Shown piece after piece: positions 6,179 through 15,470 of a DNA stretch of 32,746 bases. This stretch comes from Ignavibacteria bacterium. Lineage in GTDB: Bacteria > Bacteroidota > Ignavibacteria > Ignavibacteriales > Melioribacteraceae. The stretch lies in the NCBI GenBank assembly GCA_009773205.1, contig WPAE01000001.1:1-32746 (forward strand). Reading direction: 5' to 3'. Below the pieces are notes generated by a model. That model did no database searches. It was not told the DNA's origin and saw only the letters and a list, made by a program, of their open reading frames with translations. The position numbers and the translations under genes were made by a program. Every line of letters starts with the position of its first letter. The stretch's first letter is position 1.

Positions 6179-7873
6179 TTATATTAGCTCAGAAATCAGT
6201 TTAAGATTACTAAAAACTTCTTTTCCTAAATCTACTGTAATTAGTCTGCGCTCATTCTCTAACAAAGCTTGCCTGTCTCCAAGCGCTTGAGATTTAATTA
6301 GCACATTAAAACTCATCGAAGATTTATCTTCGCCGGCTTCATCGGGAATAGCAACATCTTCATCTGAATCATAAATAAATTGAATGAACAAGCCGTTGCC
6401 TGCATCTCCTTTGTGAAGCTGACCAGTGGAATGTAAAAAACGTGGACCAAAACCAATGGTTGTTGCTGCTTTATATTTTTCTTGAATCTTTGTTCTTATA
6501 ATCTGCAAAACTTTTTCAGATTCATTATTCATAGTTAAATATGCGTGGATAGAAACGTAAGGCTTTGGAAGAGAAACATCTTGTGAGTTCATCGAATCAA
6601 GAAACTTGGCAACAAGTTCTTTTAATGATGAAGCTGTAATTTCACTCGAAATTTTTATTTCGTTTTCTTCTACTGCATAATTCAATTCTGGAAGTTTTCC
6701 ATTCTCTTTATACTCTTGAACCATTTTGCGCGCTACTATTTTTGCAGATTCAACATTCGGCTGATCGAACGGCTGAATATTTAATAACCAGCTTGCAGCA
6801 ATTGTAGCAAACTCCCATCTAAAAAACTCAGCGCATAATTCATAAATATCGTCTAATACAATTTCTACAATTGGGTGCCCTGTATTTTGGAACGCTTCTA
6901 CTTTTTCTCTAAGCGCATCATCATTCTGAAGTCTTATATAAACAAATAAGCGGTCGGAAGAATATTTATCTGGCGTTAAAATATCTTCGCCAACAACCGG
7001 AAGAATTCCTTTGCCGATTTTGCCTGTGCTTTCAGCAATTAACTGTTCCACCCAAGCGCCGAAGTAAGAAAGCCGCTCGGTGGTAATAAAAGTAACTTTA
7101 TCAATTCCATGTTTTGCAAGCAAACCCATCAGTATGCCAATTTGAGCCGAAGGATTTTTTGCTGAGTTATTTTCTTTGCTAGAAAATGCAAACGCTTCTG
7201 CTATTTTAAGTAGCTGAGCAACATTAACTCCAATTAGTGCTGCCGGAACAATTCCAAACAAAGAAAGGGCAGAGTACCTTCCGCCGATTTTAGGATCGTT
7301 CAAAAAGATTTTCCTGTAATTCAATTGCTTAGCAGTTGATTCAAGTCCGCTGCCAGGATCAGTAATTGCAATAAAATGTTTTCCAACATTTTCCTTGCCT
7401 ACTTTTTCGGAAGTAAGGTTATAGAAGTATTTCATGAAAGAAAAAGTCTCAATTGTTCCGCCAGATTTTGTTGAAACTATGTAAAGTGTTTCTTTCGGGT
7501 CAAAAGTATTTGCGTAATTCAAAATCATCTGTGGATCGGTGCTGTCTAAAACTGCTAAATCGAGATAACCTTCTTGTAAGCCGAATGTTAAACGGAAAAC
7601 TTCTGGAGCTAAACTTGAGCCGCCCATTCCGAGTAATAATGTTTTCTTAAATCCTTCTTTGCGAACTTCTTCAACGAAAGTCAAAATTTCTTTTAACTGT
7701 GATAAAGAATTTTGCGGACTTGTTAGCCAACCGAGGCGGTTTGTAATTTCATCTGGCTTGTCGCTCCAAACAGTAAAGTCATTCTTCCAAATTCTTTCCG
7801 CAACTTTTTCAATTTCAAATTGGCGTAATACTTGCTCAAATTCTGTCTGAAATTTTTCGATACTTAATTTCAT
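6179..7873 (-). CDS. pgi: Glucose-6-phosphate isomerase, transaldolase/PGI-fusion type
   Basis: A 564-aa cytoplasmic enzyme interconverting glucose-6-phosphate and fructose-6-phosphate. It carries two SIS-type halves: GMGGSSLAPE (residues 82-91), STKSGGTIET (134-143) for phosphate binding, and GGRYSALSLFG (197-207), the PGI signature. TTIGFGPRFLHSTGQLHKG near residue 480 holds the conserved His region. Sequence style and length match the isomerase part of bifunctional transaldolase/PGI proteins, but no transaldolase domain is attached. It lies 21 bp downstream of the phosphohexomutase, so the two probably form an operon feeding hexose phosphates into glycolysis and sugar-nucleotide synthesis. 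Confidence 0.9.
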   Translation of the reverse strand: MKLSIEKFQTEFEQVLRQFEIEKVAERIWKNDFTVWSDKPDEITNRLGWLTSPQNSLSQLKEILTFVEEVRKEGFKKTLLLGMGGSSLAPEVFRLTFGLQEGYLDLAVLDSTDPQMILNYANTFDPKETLYIVSTKSGGTIETFSFMKYFYNLTSEKVGKENVGKHFIAITDPGSGLESTAKQLNYRKIFLNDPKIGGRYSALSLFGIVPAALIGVNVAQLLKIAEAFAFSSKENNSAKNPSAQIGILMGLLAKHGIDKVTFITTERLSYFGAWVEQLIAESTGKIGKGILPVVGEDILTPDKYSSDRLFVYIRLQNDDALREKVEAFQNTGHPIVEIVLDDIYELCAEFFRWEFATIAASWLLNIQPFDQPNVESAKIVARKMVQEYKENGKLPELNYAVEENEIKISSEITASSLKELVAKFLDSMNSQDVSLPKPYVSIHAYLTMNNESEKVLQIIRTKIQEKYKAATTIGFGPRFLHSTGQLHKGDAGNGLFIQFIYDSDEDVAIPDEAGEDKSSMSFNVLIKSQALGDRQALLENERRLITVDLGKEVFSNLKLISELI

Positions 7874-7894
7874 TTAGAAACTCACTCCTTTTCA

Positions 7895-9241
7895 TTAATT
7901 CGATATTTCTTGAAAATATTTATCCGCGTATGTCTCAGCGTCTTTTTTATTCTTCGCCTCAACAATGCATCTTATAATTGGTTCGGTGTTGGATTTTCTA
8001 AAGTGAGCCCAATGGTCTGTAAAATCAATCCGCAATCCGTCGTTAGTATTGATTTGCTGACCGCTGTACTTTGCAATCAGGCTGTTAATTATTTCATTTG
8101 GATTTTTACTGCCGATCTGAATCTTCTTTTTGCTGATAAAATATTGAGGCAGAGAATTCTTTAATTGGCTCATCGTTCCGCCAAACTCAAGAAGGTGCTG
8201 AAGCATAATTACTGTTCCGGTTAAAGCGTCACGTCCAAAAATCGGTTTCGGTAAAATAACACCGCCGCTTCCTTCTCCGCCAATTATCGCATTAACCTCT
8301 TTCATCTTCTTAACAACATTTGCTTCTCCAACCGGAGAGCGGAAAACTTTGCATCCGAATTCATTAGCTACATCATCAACAGCTCGTGTAGTAGAAAGAT
8401 TTACAACAACATTCCCTTTTTTCTTTGAAAGCCAAAACTTTATGGCTTGTGTAATTGTATTTTCTTCGCTGAAAGGCTCACCTTTATCTGTAATTAAAAC
8501 CAAGCGGTCAACATCAGGATCAACAACAATTCCAATCTCAGCTTTATGTTTTTTAACAGCGTTCCTTGTTGGTTTTAAGTTTTCTGGAATTGGTTCTGGC
8601 ATTCGCGGAAAGATCCCGCTCTTCGAGCAATTTATTTCCACGACTTTACAGCCAAGTTTTTCTAAAAGCTTCGGCATTGAATATGCGCCTGCTCCATTTA
8701 CACAATCTAAAAGTACCTTGAATTTTTTCTTTCTGATTTTGGATATATTTATGAAGGGAAGTTTTAGAACTGCTTCGATATGATCATCTAATCCTTGTGA
8801 GTAGGAAGTGAGTTTACCGAGTTTATTCCATACAGCGTAATTATTGTTTGCCAACTCCAAAATGGAAAGCATTTGATTATTTTCTTCCGTAGTCATGAAC
8901 TCGCCCTTTTTATTTAACAGCTTTAGGGCATTCCACTCGTTTGGATTATGACTTGCCGAAATCTGTATTCCACCGATGGCTTTTAAATTTTTTACATTAA
9001 ACAAAACTGTAGGAGTAGGGCAGATGCCGATATCAACAACATCGTTTCCTTTTGCTAGTAACGCCCCGATTACAAGTTTGCTCACCATCTCGCCGGAAAT
9101 TCTTCCGTCGCTGCCTATTACTATTTTACCTCTGCCGCAAAAATCCGCATAAGCCGAAGCGTACTTAACAATTGCCTGTGGATCGAGTCCATCGCCAACT
9201 ATTCCGCGTATTCCAGAAACGCTAACCATTAAAGTGGGCAT
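7895..9241 (-). CDS. Phosphoglucosamine mutase / phosphomannomutase family
   Basis: A 448-aa alpha-D-phosphohexomutase. Four expected blocks are in order: SGIRGIVGDGL (residues 9-19), the phosphoserine loop SASHNPNEWN with Ser97, the Mg-binding loop DPDVDR (241-246), and the sugar-binding loop GGEGSGG (321-327); a C-terminal phosphate-binding domain with RCIVEAKN follows. It moves phosphate between C1 and C6 of hexose or glucosamine phosphates, giving sugar-1-phosphates for cell wall and polysaccharide precursors. The GEGSGG loop is shared by GlmM-like and archaeal-type enzymes, so glucosamine is possible but PMM/PGM activity cannot be excluded. Start ATG at 9241 is the first of the conserved frame. 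Confidence 0.88.
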   Translation of the reverse strand: MPTLMVSVSGIRGIVGDGLDPQAIVKYASAYADFCGRGKIVIGSDGRISGEMVSKLVIGALLAKGNDVVDIGICPTPTVLFNVKNLKAIGGIQISASHNPNEWNALKLLNKKGEFMTTEENNQMLSILELANNNYAVWNKLGKLTSYSQGLDDHIEAVLKLPFINISKIRKKKFKVLLDCVNGAGAYSMPKLLEKLGCKVVEINCSKSGIFPRMPEPIPENLKPTRNAVKKHKAEIGIVVDPDVDRLVLITDKGEPFSEENTITQAIKFWLSKKKGNVVVNLSTTRAVDDVANEFGCKVFRSPVGEANVVKKMKEVNAIIGGEGSGGVILPKPIFGRDALTGTVIMLQHLLEFGGTMSQLKNSLPQYFISKKKIQIGSKNPNEIINSLIAKYSGQQINTNDGLRIDFTDHWAHFRKSNTEPIIRCIVEAKNKKDAETYADKYFQEISN

Positions 9242-9294
9242 TAATTCTCCAGTTGATTATAAACGCTGAGCAAATTTAAGGAAATACAATTTAG

Positions 9295-9436
9295 AATTGA
9301 GAATGGAGAATTGATAATTGAGAATTTTTCTGGAAAGTAAACCGTAGTTCCTAAATCCAAAACATGTCGCGAGCGCAGTCGAGGGATCATAATTCGTAAA
9401 TCTAAAATCCAAATTCCTAATTCTCCATTCTCAATT
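9295..9436. repeat. 18-bp perfect inverted repeat around low-complexity spacer
   Basis: AATTGAGAATGGAGAATT (9295-9312) is mirrored exactly at 9419-9436, the right copy running into the last codons and stop of metX. The left side continues as degenerate AATTGAGAA units to 9333. Between them, GTCGCGAGCGCAGTCGAG (about 9365-9382) resembles the repeat at 13767. No gene. Confidence 0.55.
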
Positions 9437-10528
9437 TAAAAACTCCTTAATCACTTTATTCATCTGCTCAAACTCAATCAGAAAAGCATCGTGTCCGTAG
9501 ATAGATTTTATTTCATAATATTTTGCATTCGGAACTAACTCGGCAGTCTCCTTTTGTTCGTTTACAGGATAAAGTAAATCGGTATCAATCCCGATTGAAA
9601 GAGTTCTTGCTTTGATTTGAGATAACGCGTTTTGAAGCGAGCCTCTTCCTCTTGAAACATCGTGCGAATCCATTGCGCGGGTTATGTAGATGTATGTGTT
9701 CGCATCGAATCGAGAGGCAAGTTTATGTCCTTGGTAATGAAGGTAGCTTTCAACTTCATAAAAAGGAGTTTTGCGTGAATCGTTTCTTAGGTTGCGAGCG
9801 AATCTGTTTTCAAAATTTTCATTACTTCTGTATGTCATCATAGCAAGCATTCTAGCCGATGATAACCCATTAACCGGCTGTTCTGTATAATTACCGCCAT
9901 TCCATTGTGGGTCATCAATAATGGATTTACGTTGAATTTCATTCAAGCCGATTGCCCAAGCAGAATGTTGCGCTCCGCAAGCAATTGGTATTATTGATTC
10001 AACAAGTTCCGGATAAAGCAAAGCCCATTCCAAGGACTGCATCCCGCCAAGCGAACCGCCGGTAACGGATAATAATTTTTTTATTCCAAGATGAGAAACA
10101 AGTTTATGCTCAAGGTTTACCATATCCCGAACAGTCATTTGAGGAAAAGTTAGATTGAATTTTTTGTTTGTAGATGGATTAATAGAAGCTGGTCCGCTTG
10201 TGCCGTAACAGCTTCCGATAAAGTTGGAACACACAATAAAATATTTATCCGGATCAAATGCCTTTTCTTTTCCAATAACTCCATCCCACCAACCTGCACG
10301 TCCTTGCAGATAATTGTAACTTGATGCATGTGCATCTCCGGTAAGTGCATGACAGACAAGTACCGCATTTGTTCCTTCATCATTTAATTTGCCGTAAGTC
10401 TCGAAAGCAATATTAACACTTGGAATAACTGCGCCCGATTCAAACTGAAACGGCTCATCAATAAAAAGTTTTTGATATTCTGTTTCTTCTTCGCGCAGAT
10501 TATGGATAACTCTAATTTTATTTTTCAT
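9431..10528 (-). CDS. metX: Homoserine O-acetyltransferase
   Basis: A 365-aa alpha/beta-hydrolase-fold acyltransferase that acetylates homoserine from acetyl-CoA, the committed step of methionine synthesis by direct sulfhydrylation. The nucleophile elbow is TGGSLGGMQSLEWA with Ser159. Likely partners are Asp317 (IDTDLLYP) and His346 (YGHDAFLIE). NFIGSCYGTSGPASINP (102-118) is the classic MetX block. It begins 1 bp after the aspartate kinase stop, so the two are co-transcribed, and metY lies upstream on the same strand. Acetyl rather than succinyl as donor is inferred from family habit and from the neighbouring O-acetylhomoserine sulfhydrylase. Confidence 0.95.
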   Translation of the reverse strand: MKNKIRVIHNLREEETEYQKLFIDEPFQFESGAVIPSVNIAFETYGKLNDEGTNAVLVCHALTGDAHASSYNYLQGRAGWWDGVIGKEKAFDPDKYFIVCSNFIGSCYGTSGPASINPSTNKKFNLTFPQMTVRDMVNLEHKLVSHLGIKKLLSVTGGSLGGMQSLEWALLYPELVESIIPIACGAQHSAWAIGLNEIQRKSIIDDPQWNGGNYTEQPVNGLSSARMLAMMTYRSNENFENRFARNLRNDSRKTPFYEVESYLHYQGHKLASRFDANTYIYITRAMDSHDVSRGRGSLQNALSQIKARTLSIGIDTDLLYPVNEQKETAELVPNAKYYEIKSIYGHDAFLIEFEQMNKVIKEFLN

Positions 10529-10529
10529 A

Positions 10530-11939
10530 CTAAGCCACGTTTACAGTTAAAGAGTTGCCAAAAAATGTTTCGTGCAGAGCTAGAATTACATCTTTCGTAT
10601 CAGTTTTGTCCATTAAGAAAGAATAGTTTTTGCCCTCAGTTCCGTTTAGGTAGGAAAGAGAGTTGATACATAGCCGTTCTACTGTATCAGAAATTTTTTT
10701 AAAAGTTTCCGGCTGGTTATCTGTTTTGTTGCCGATGATTGTAACTAAACTAATATTATTTACAATGCTGAACTTTTTTACATCGTGGTGTTCAAGTTCA
10801 GGCTTTAACTCTTCTCTTAACTCTTCTATAAATTCCGAAATTCTTTTGGAGTAAGTTAAGATTGATATTGCTCTGTTAGCAAGTGAGTGATTAAGAGATA
10901 TTATTGGAAGTGAATGCTTGTTTAGTTTATTAATAACCTTTGTTAGTACGGCATAATTTATTTCTTCTGTGATATCGCCAAGTGAAACCATAGAAAGATT
11001 ATTCAAGCTTGTAATAGAGATAATCTCGGAAGTAAACTTTCCAAGTTTTTCGTTAATAACAGTTCCTTCGAATTCAGTATTGAAAGTATTGAGAACATAA
11101 ATCGGAATCCGTTTAGTTTTAACCGGCTCCATCGCTTTTGGAAAAATTACTTTTGCGCCGAGGAATGCAAGCTCTGCAGCGTCGTTGTAATTTATTTCTT
11201 TAATGATTTTGGCTTCGTTCACAATTCTTGGGTCGGCGCTTAATATGCCGTCAACGTCTGTCCAAATCTCAACCGAATCTGCATTTAATGCGCCTGCAAT
11301 AATTGTAGCAGTATAATCCGAACCGCTTCTGCCAAGTGTTGTAAAGTAGCCGTAAGCATCGGAGCCGGTAAATCCATTTGTAACTGGAATTGTATAACGA
11401 TCAACTTTTCTAAATTTTTCGCGGATGAGTTTATTTGTAATACCGAAATTAACTTCTGCATTGCCGTAATGAGAATTTGTTTTGATAAATTCGGCGGCTT
11501 CAAAGTTTGGAGCTTTAACCCCTCGTGCGTTAAGTGCTGCAACCATTAATGTTTTTGAAAGCTCTTCGCCGATCGAAATAATTGCGTCTGTCTGTCGCGT
11601 GGTCGTTTCTTGAATTAAATAAATTCCTTGCAACTTTTCTTCAATTGATTTTAGAAGGGAAGTAATCTGTTCTTCGGTGTGATTTGTCTTTCCATTCAAA
11701 ACCAGTTCTTTTAAGAACTTGTAATGAATCTGCTCAATCTCTTCAATCACCTCTAAGTATTTAGGATTTTTTAGCGAGGCAAATTCCACTGCTGAAATTA
11801 ATTTATCCGTAATTCCGCCAACCGCAGAAATAACAACTACAATTTGATCTTTCTTAAACTTGCTGAGAATTATTTCTACTACTTTGGAAAAATTCTCAAC
11901 TGTTCCAACCGAAGTACCGCCGAATTTCAAAACTTTCAT
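10530..11939 (-). CDS. Aspartate kinase
   Basis: A 469-aa kinase making aspartyl-4-phosphate, the entry to the Lys/Thr/Met family. KFGGTSVG (residues 5-12) is the substrate and ATP motif. SGSDYTATIIAGALNADSVEIWTDVDGI is the aspartokinase core, with ADPRIV after it. The last about 170 residues form paired ACT regulatory domains (ITSLNNLSMVSLGD and FSIVNNISLVTIIG). It is the monofunctional type; no homoserine dehydrogenase is fused. RBS AAGGAG precedes the ATG. Placement between metY and metX suggests this copy is devoted to methionine supply; feedback effector unknown. Confidence 0.93.
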   Translation of the reverse strand: MKVLKFGGTSVGTVENFSKVVEIILSKFKKDQIVVVISAVGGITDKLISAVEFASLKNPKYLEVIEEIEQIHYKFLKELVLNGKTNHTEEQITSLLKSIEEKLQGIYLIQETTTRQTDAIISIGEELSKTLMVAALNARGVKAPNFEAAEFIKTNSHYGNAEVNFGITNKLIREKFRKVDRYTIPVTNGFTGSDAYGYFTTLGRSGSDYTATIIAGALNADSVEIWTDVDGILSADPRIVNEAKIIKEINYNDAAELAFLGAKVIFPKAMEPVKTKRIPIYVLNTFNTEFEGTVINEKLGKFTSEIISITSLNNLSMVSLGDITEEINYAVLTKVINKLNKHSLPIISLNHSLANRAISILTYSKRISEFIEELREELKPELEHHDVKKFSIVNNISLVTIIGNKTDNQPETFKKISDTVERLCINSLSYLNGTEGKNYSFLMDKTDTKDVILALHETFFGNSLTVNVA

Positions 11940-12258
11940 TTCAATTTCTCCTTGTTATAACAAAAGCAAATATTGTTCAATAAGCCGTTGCTCTTTAATG
12001 TCATCTCAAGATTGAGGATGATTTAGAAACATTTATAGTATTGTAGCCGCAGCTTTTAAGCTGCGTTTGCTTTGATACTTCTCAAGCTAATGCTTGCGCC
12101 TACAAATGCTATTAGATATATGAACAACCTCAATTCAAAAAATCAACTATGTAAACTAAACCAGACTTCGATTTCTCGCTTGGCGCGAATCGCCAGCCTT
12201 GCCGAAGACGAGGCAGGAAGCGGGCGCACAGTCTGACATTCTGAGTTAATAGCTCATT
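11940..12258. other. 319-bp spacer between metY and aspartate kinase
   Basis: No ORF of note. It holds the palindromic element at 12041-12105 and, at 12180-12230, a GC-rich patch (GGCGCGAATCGCC and neighbours) that can fold. I see no leader peptide or terminator here resembling those upstream of metY, so the aspartate kinase and metX may be read through from metY or use an unmarked promoter. Confidence 0.4.
12041..12105. repeat. 65-bp palindromic repeat, copy 1 (TTGTAGSCGC ends)
   Basis: Ends TTGTAGCCGC and GCGCCTACAA mirror each other with one G/C difference. Near the left end sits a perfect hairpin CGCAGCTT-TT-AAGCTGCG (12048-12065). A second copy at 16914-16971 has the same plan with CGCAACTT-TC-AAGTTGCG, a paired change that keeps the stem. 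Confidence 0.6.
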
Positions 12259-13653
<1,395 letters not shown>

Positions 13654-13746
13654 TCAAGATTTATCACGGAAAGGGTAAAGCATAGCCATCATGCACATCA
13701 TACGCATTATGTTCTTTCCGTTTGATATTTCTAATTGTTTATTCAT
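13654..13746 (-). CDS. Methionine-rich leader peptide A of metY
   Basis: A 30-codon ORF on the minus strand, ATG at 13746, TGA at 13654-13656. Its centre reads NIMRMMCMMAMLYPF: eight of thirty residues are Met and one is Cys. After the MMCMM core come exactly ten residues. Codons for PFRD contain TCCGTGA, which can pair with the 5' side of the terminator downstream. If ribosomes stall on the Met/Cys codons, that segment is free to form an antiterminator; if they reach the stop, it is covered and the terminator forms. That is the logic of trp/his attenuation, here for methionine; it is inferred. The ribosome binding site is weak (AAAAGAAC). The peptide is clearly related to leader B. Confidence 0.75.
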   Translation of the reverse strand: MNKQLEISNGKNIMRMMCMMAMLYPFRDKS

Positions 13747-13766
13747 TTTGTTCTTTTAATAACTTT

Positions 13767-13836
13767 TGTCATTTCGAGCGAAGTCGAGAAATGAGAATCT
13801 CCCAACAATCACACTTCGACTCCGCTCAGTGTGACA
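13767..13836. repeat. 70-bp inverted-repeat element between the two attenuators
   Basis: The left arm TGTCATTTCGAGCGAAGTCGA and the right arm read in reverse complement (TGTCACACTGAGCGGAGTCGA, taken in two parts as TGTCACACTGAGCG and GAGTCGA) match at most positions. Ends are TGTCA and TGACA. This is a common type of dispersed intergenic palindrome in Bacteroidota-like genomes (general knowledge). A fragment of it appears at about 9365-9382. Confidence 0.6.
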
Positions 13837-13903
13837 TTATCAATCATCTCTTTATAACTATGGGCTTCTAAATGACAGATTACATTTTCAATATTTCATA
13901 TAA

Positions 13904-13938
13904 CAAAAAAGCCCTTCGAGATTTCTCAAGAAGGGCTT
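13904..13938 (-). terminator. Attenuator terminator B, after the outer leader peptide
   Basis: AAGCCCTTC (13930-13938, minus) pairs with GAAGGGCTT (13909-13917); inside, GAGA-AA-TCTC adds a second short stem. A run of T's (13904-13910) follows. The outer stem is identical in sequence to terminator A. Its 5' arm GCCCTTC can alternatively pair with GAAGGGC in codons 28-29 region of leader B (13973-13979). Confidence 0.87.
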
Positions 13939-13960
13939 AGTTTTAATTTTTTATGTGAAG

Positions 13961-14059
13961 TTATATTGTTTCGCCCTTCGTATTTAACGAAATCATCATG
14001 CACATCATATCAATTATGATGATTTTCCCATGGGCAATATTTATAACTGTGTTTTTCAT
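13961..14059 (-). CDS. Methionine-rich leader peptide B (outer, tandem copy)
   Basis: A 32-codon ORF, ATG at 14059, TAA at 13961-13963. Its centre is HGKIIIIDMMCMMISL, again followed by ten residues after MMCMM. Compared with leader A, the shared parts are an I-x-x-GK segment and MMCMM; the rest differs, so this is more than a recent copy. The stop-to-terminator distance is 22 nt (23 in A). ACG AAG GGC late in the ORF gives GAAGGGC, a perfect 7-bp partner for the terminator's 5' arm. A sigma70-like promoter ends about 20 nt before the ATG, so the leader begins almost at the transcript start, as in classical attenuators. A longer in-frame extension to 14215 exists but runs over the promoter and is less likely. 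Confidence 0.75.
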   Translation of the reverse strand: MKNTVINIAHGKIIIIDMMCMMISLNTKGETI

Positions 14060-14078
14060 TGTCTTAATTTCTGTTGCG

Positions 14079-14107
14079 AAGATAAGTTCTGAATAATGAG
14101 ATGTCAA
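14079..14107 (-). promoter_or_regulatory. Sigma70-like promoter of the metY leader
   Basis: On the minus strand TTGACA (14102-14107), a 17-bp spacer, then TATCTT (14079-14084). Predicted start of transcription is near 14072, about 13 nt before leader B. No equally good promoter is seen before leader A, so both attenuators are probably in series on one transcript. Confidence 0.65.
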
Positions 14108-14242
14108 GAAGTATAAAAAATATTTTTCATTTCCGTGCATAATTATACATTTAACTTTCACTACATTTTCAGCACTTAAATTTTCTATATTATACTTAGC
14201 TTTTAATACATTCATAAAACCAATAAGAAAGGCAGTAGCATC

Positions 14243-14689
14243 ATGGCAGAAAGATCTGTTAAATTACATAGAGTATTAACCGCACCACCGGAAAAAGTTT
14301 ACCGCGCTTTTGTGGATGGGGAAGCCTTATGCAAATGGATTCCTCCATTCGGTTTTACCGCCAAGGTGCATCATCTGGATGCAAAAGTTGGTGGAACATT
14401 CAGAATGTCTTTTACTAATTTTTCTTCGGGCAAGAGCAACTCTTTTGGCGGCAAGTATCTCGAGCTTATTCCAAATGAAAAAATTGTACACACTGATGAA
14501 TTTGAAGAGCCCGGTTTGCCCGGTGTTATGCAGACAACAATTACGTTTAAACAAGTTTTTTGTGGAACCGAGCTTAATATTGTTCAAGAAGGAATACCGG
14601 AAATGATTCCACTTGAAGCTTGTTACCTCGGCTGGCAAGAATCCCTATTCCTTTTGGCAAAGGTTGTAGAGCCGGTTATACCAGATTAA
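14243..14689 (+). CDS. SRPBCC / AHSA1-domain protein
   Basis: A 148-aa single-domain protein of the START/Bet v1-like helix-grip fold. The N-terminus VKLHRVLTAPPEKVYRAFVDGEALCKWIPPFGF is the standard AHSA1 opening, where a beta strand leads into the helix and a W-x-P turn. GGTFRMSFTNF and GKYLELIPNEKIVHTDEF follow the family pattern, and the C-terminal helix is YLGWQESLFLLAKVVEP. Members bind hydrophobic ligands or resemble the Hsp90 co-chaperone Aha1; the actual role here is unknown. It is transcribed away from the metY leader region, and the two share a 180-bp divergent spacer. A weak AAAGG lies upstream of the ATG. Confidence 0.88.
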   Translation: MAERSVKLHRVLTAPPEKVYRAFVDGEALCKWIPPFGFTAKVHHLDAKVGGTFRMSFTNFSSGKSNSFGGKYLELIPNEKIVHTDEFEEPGLPGVMQTTITFKQVFCGTELNIVQEGIPEMIPLEACYLGWQESLFLLAKVVEPVIPD

Positions 14690-14702
14690 AGATATAATTG
14701 TT

Positions 14703-14726
14703 CTGTCGTGGAGTGATCCACGACAG
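14703..14726. terminator. Hairpin between convergent genes
   Basis: CTGTCGTGGA-GTGA-TCCACGACAG is a perfect 10-bp stem. On the plus strand a T6 run lies about 10 nt further on (14735-14740), so it may end the SRPBCC transcript; for the opposite gene no close T run exists. Placement between converging genes supports a terminator role. Confidence 0.6.
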
Positions 14727-14741
14727 GGATAAACTTTTTTG

Positions 14742-15428
14742 TTAAAGAATATTTATTCCTATAGAAAACAACATCATAGATATAGGTTGTTTAAAATCAG
14801 ATTTCTGTTTAGTTCCATTTGGAAAATACAAATAACCATTATAGCTAGGCTCACTTAAATTTATATAACAGAATTGAAAAAAGATTTTATTTACGACTAA
14901 AGATCCGCCAACCTTAAATCCAAAGGAAGTGGTAGGATCATTTTTTGCATTGCCTGTTCCGCTTTGAGGAATGTTTGTTATTGTTATCTCGTAATTTGAA
15001 GGATATGAAATATTTAGACCAGCACCACCGCTGATTTGAAATTCAATTGAAGGTGTTAGTTCACCTACAAATTTAAGCCCAATAAATGTTGGTATATTTA
15101 TATTTGGATCACTGTTGATAGAAGGTAGTAGACCGGATGTTTCATAAATCATATCTTCAAATTTATCCTCATCAAAATAATTAATTATAATATCGCTACT
15201 AATGAACCATTTTACTGGAGATATACCAAACCTACTCTCAAATTCTAAACCACCGCCATAACCAAGATTTGCAAAACCAGCATGATCTGAATAATCATTT
15301 TCAGCATATTGACCGAGTGGTAAACTAAGATTTCCTTTAATAATAAAACTCTGATCCATACTTTGTGCTGGAAGGTATGCATTGATAAATAATAAAATGA
15401 TAGCTGAAGATTTTAATATCGTTTTCAT
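14742..15428 (-). CDS. Exported beta-barrel-like protein of unknown function
   Basis: 228 aa from the ATG at 15428, chosen because GGAG (15437-15440) sits well before it and MKTILKSSAIILLFINAYLPAQS is a clean signal peptide; an ATG at 15449 would prepend seven residues. The mature part has alternating hydrophobic strands rich in Gly and aromatics (FIIKGNLSLPLGQYAEN, GYGGGLEFESRFGI, FIGLKFVGELTPSIEFQISGGAGLNI, SFGFKVGGSLVVNKIFFQFCYINL) and ends in a hydrophobic strand SMMLFSIGINIL, the pattern of small outer-membrane barrels of Bacteroidota. I do not recognise a specific family. It lies just downstream of two other unknown genes on the same strand. Confidence 0.7.
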   Translation of the reverse strand: MKTILKSSAIILLFINAYLPAQSMDQSFIIKGNLSLPLGQYAENDYSDHAGFANLGYGGGLEFESRFGISPVKWFISSDIIINYFDEDKFEDMIYETSGLLPSINSDPNINIPTFIGLKFVGELTPSIEFQISGGAGLNISYPSNYEITITNIPQSGTGNAKNDPTTSFGFKVGGSLVVNKIFFQFCYINLSEPSYNGYLYFPNGTKQKSDFKQPISMMLFSIGINIL

Positions 15429-15447
15429 TTTTTGTTCTCCAAATTGC

Positions 15448-15470
15448 ACATAACGGCGTTGCCGTTATGT
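15448..15470. repeat. Perfect 10-bp palindrome at a gene boundary
   Basis: ACATAACGGC-GTT-GCCGTTATGT. It overlaps the stop codon region of the 164-aa gene and precedes the barrel gene's ribosome binding site. No T run follows on either strand within a few bases, so a terminator is not obvious. Confidence 0.5.

Noticed and set aside
8349-8783. 144-codon plus-strand ORF within the phosphohexomutase gene
   Set aside because: Shadow of the real minus-strand gene, which has all family motifs.
14060-14215. Longer form of leader B as an 84-aa protein
   Set aside because: It would run through the sigma70-like promoter; the inner ATG at 14059 gives a leader matching copy A in size and layout.
15448-15470. 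attC-like palindrome with TAACG...CGTTA
   Set aside because: Only a simple 10-bp palindrome; lacks the two-box structure and spacing of attC.
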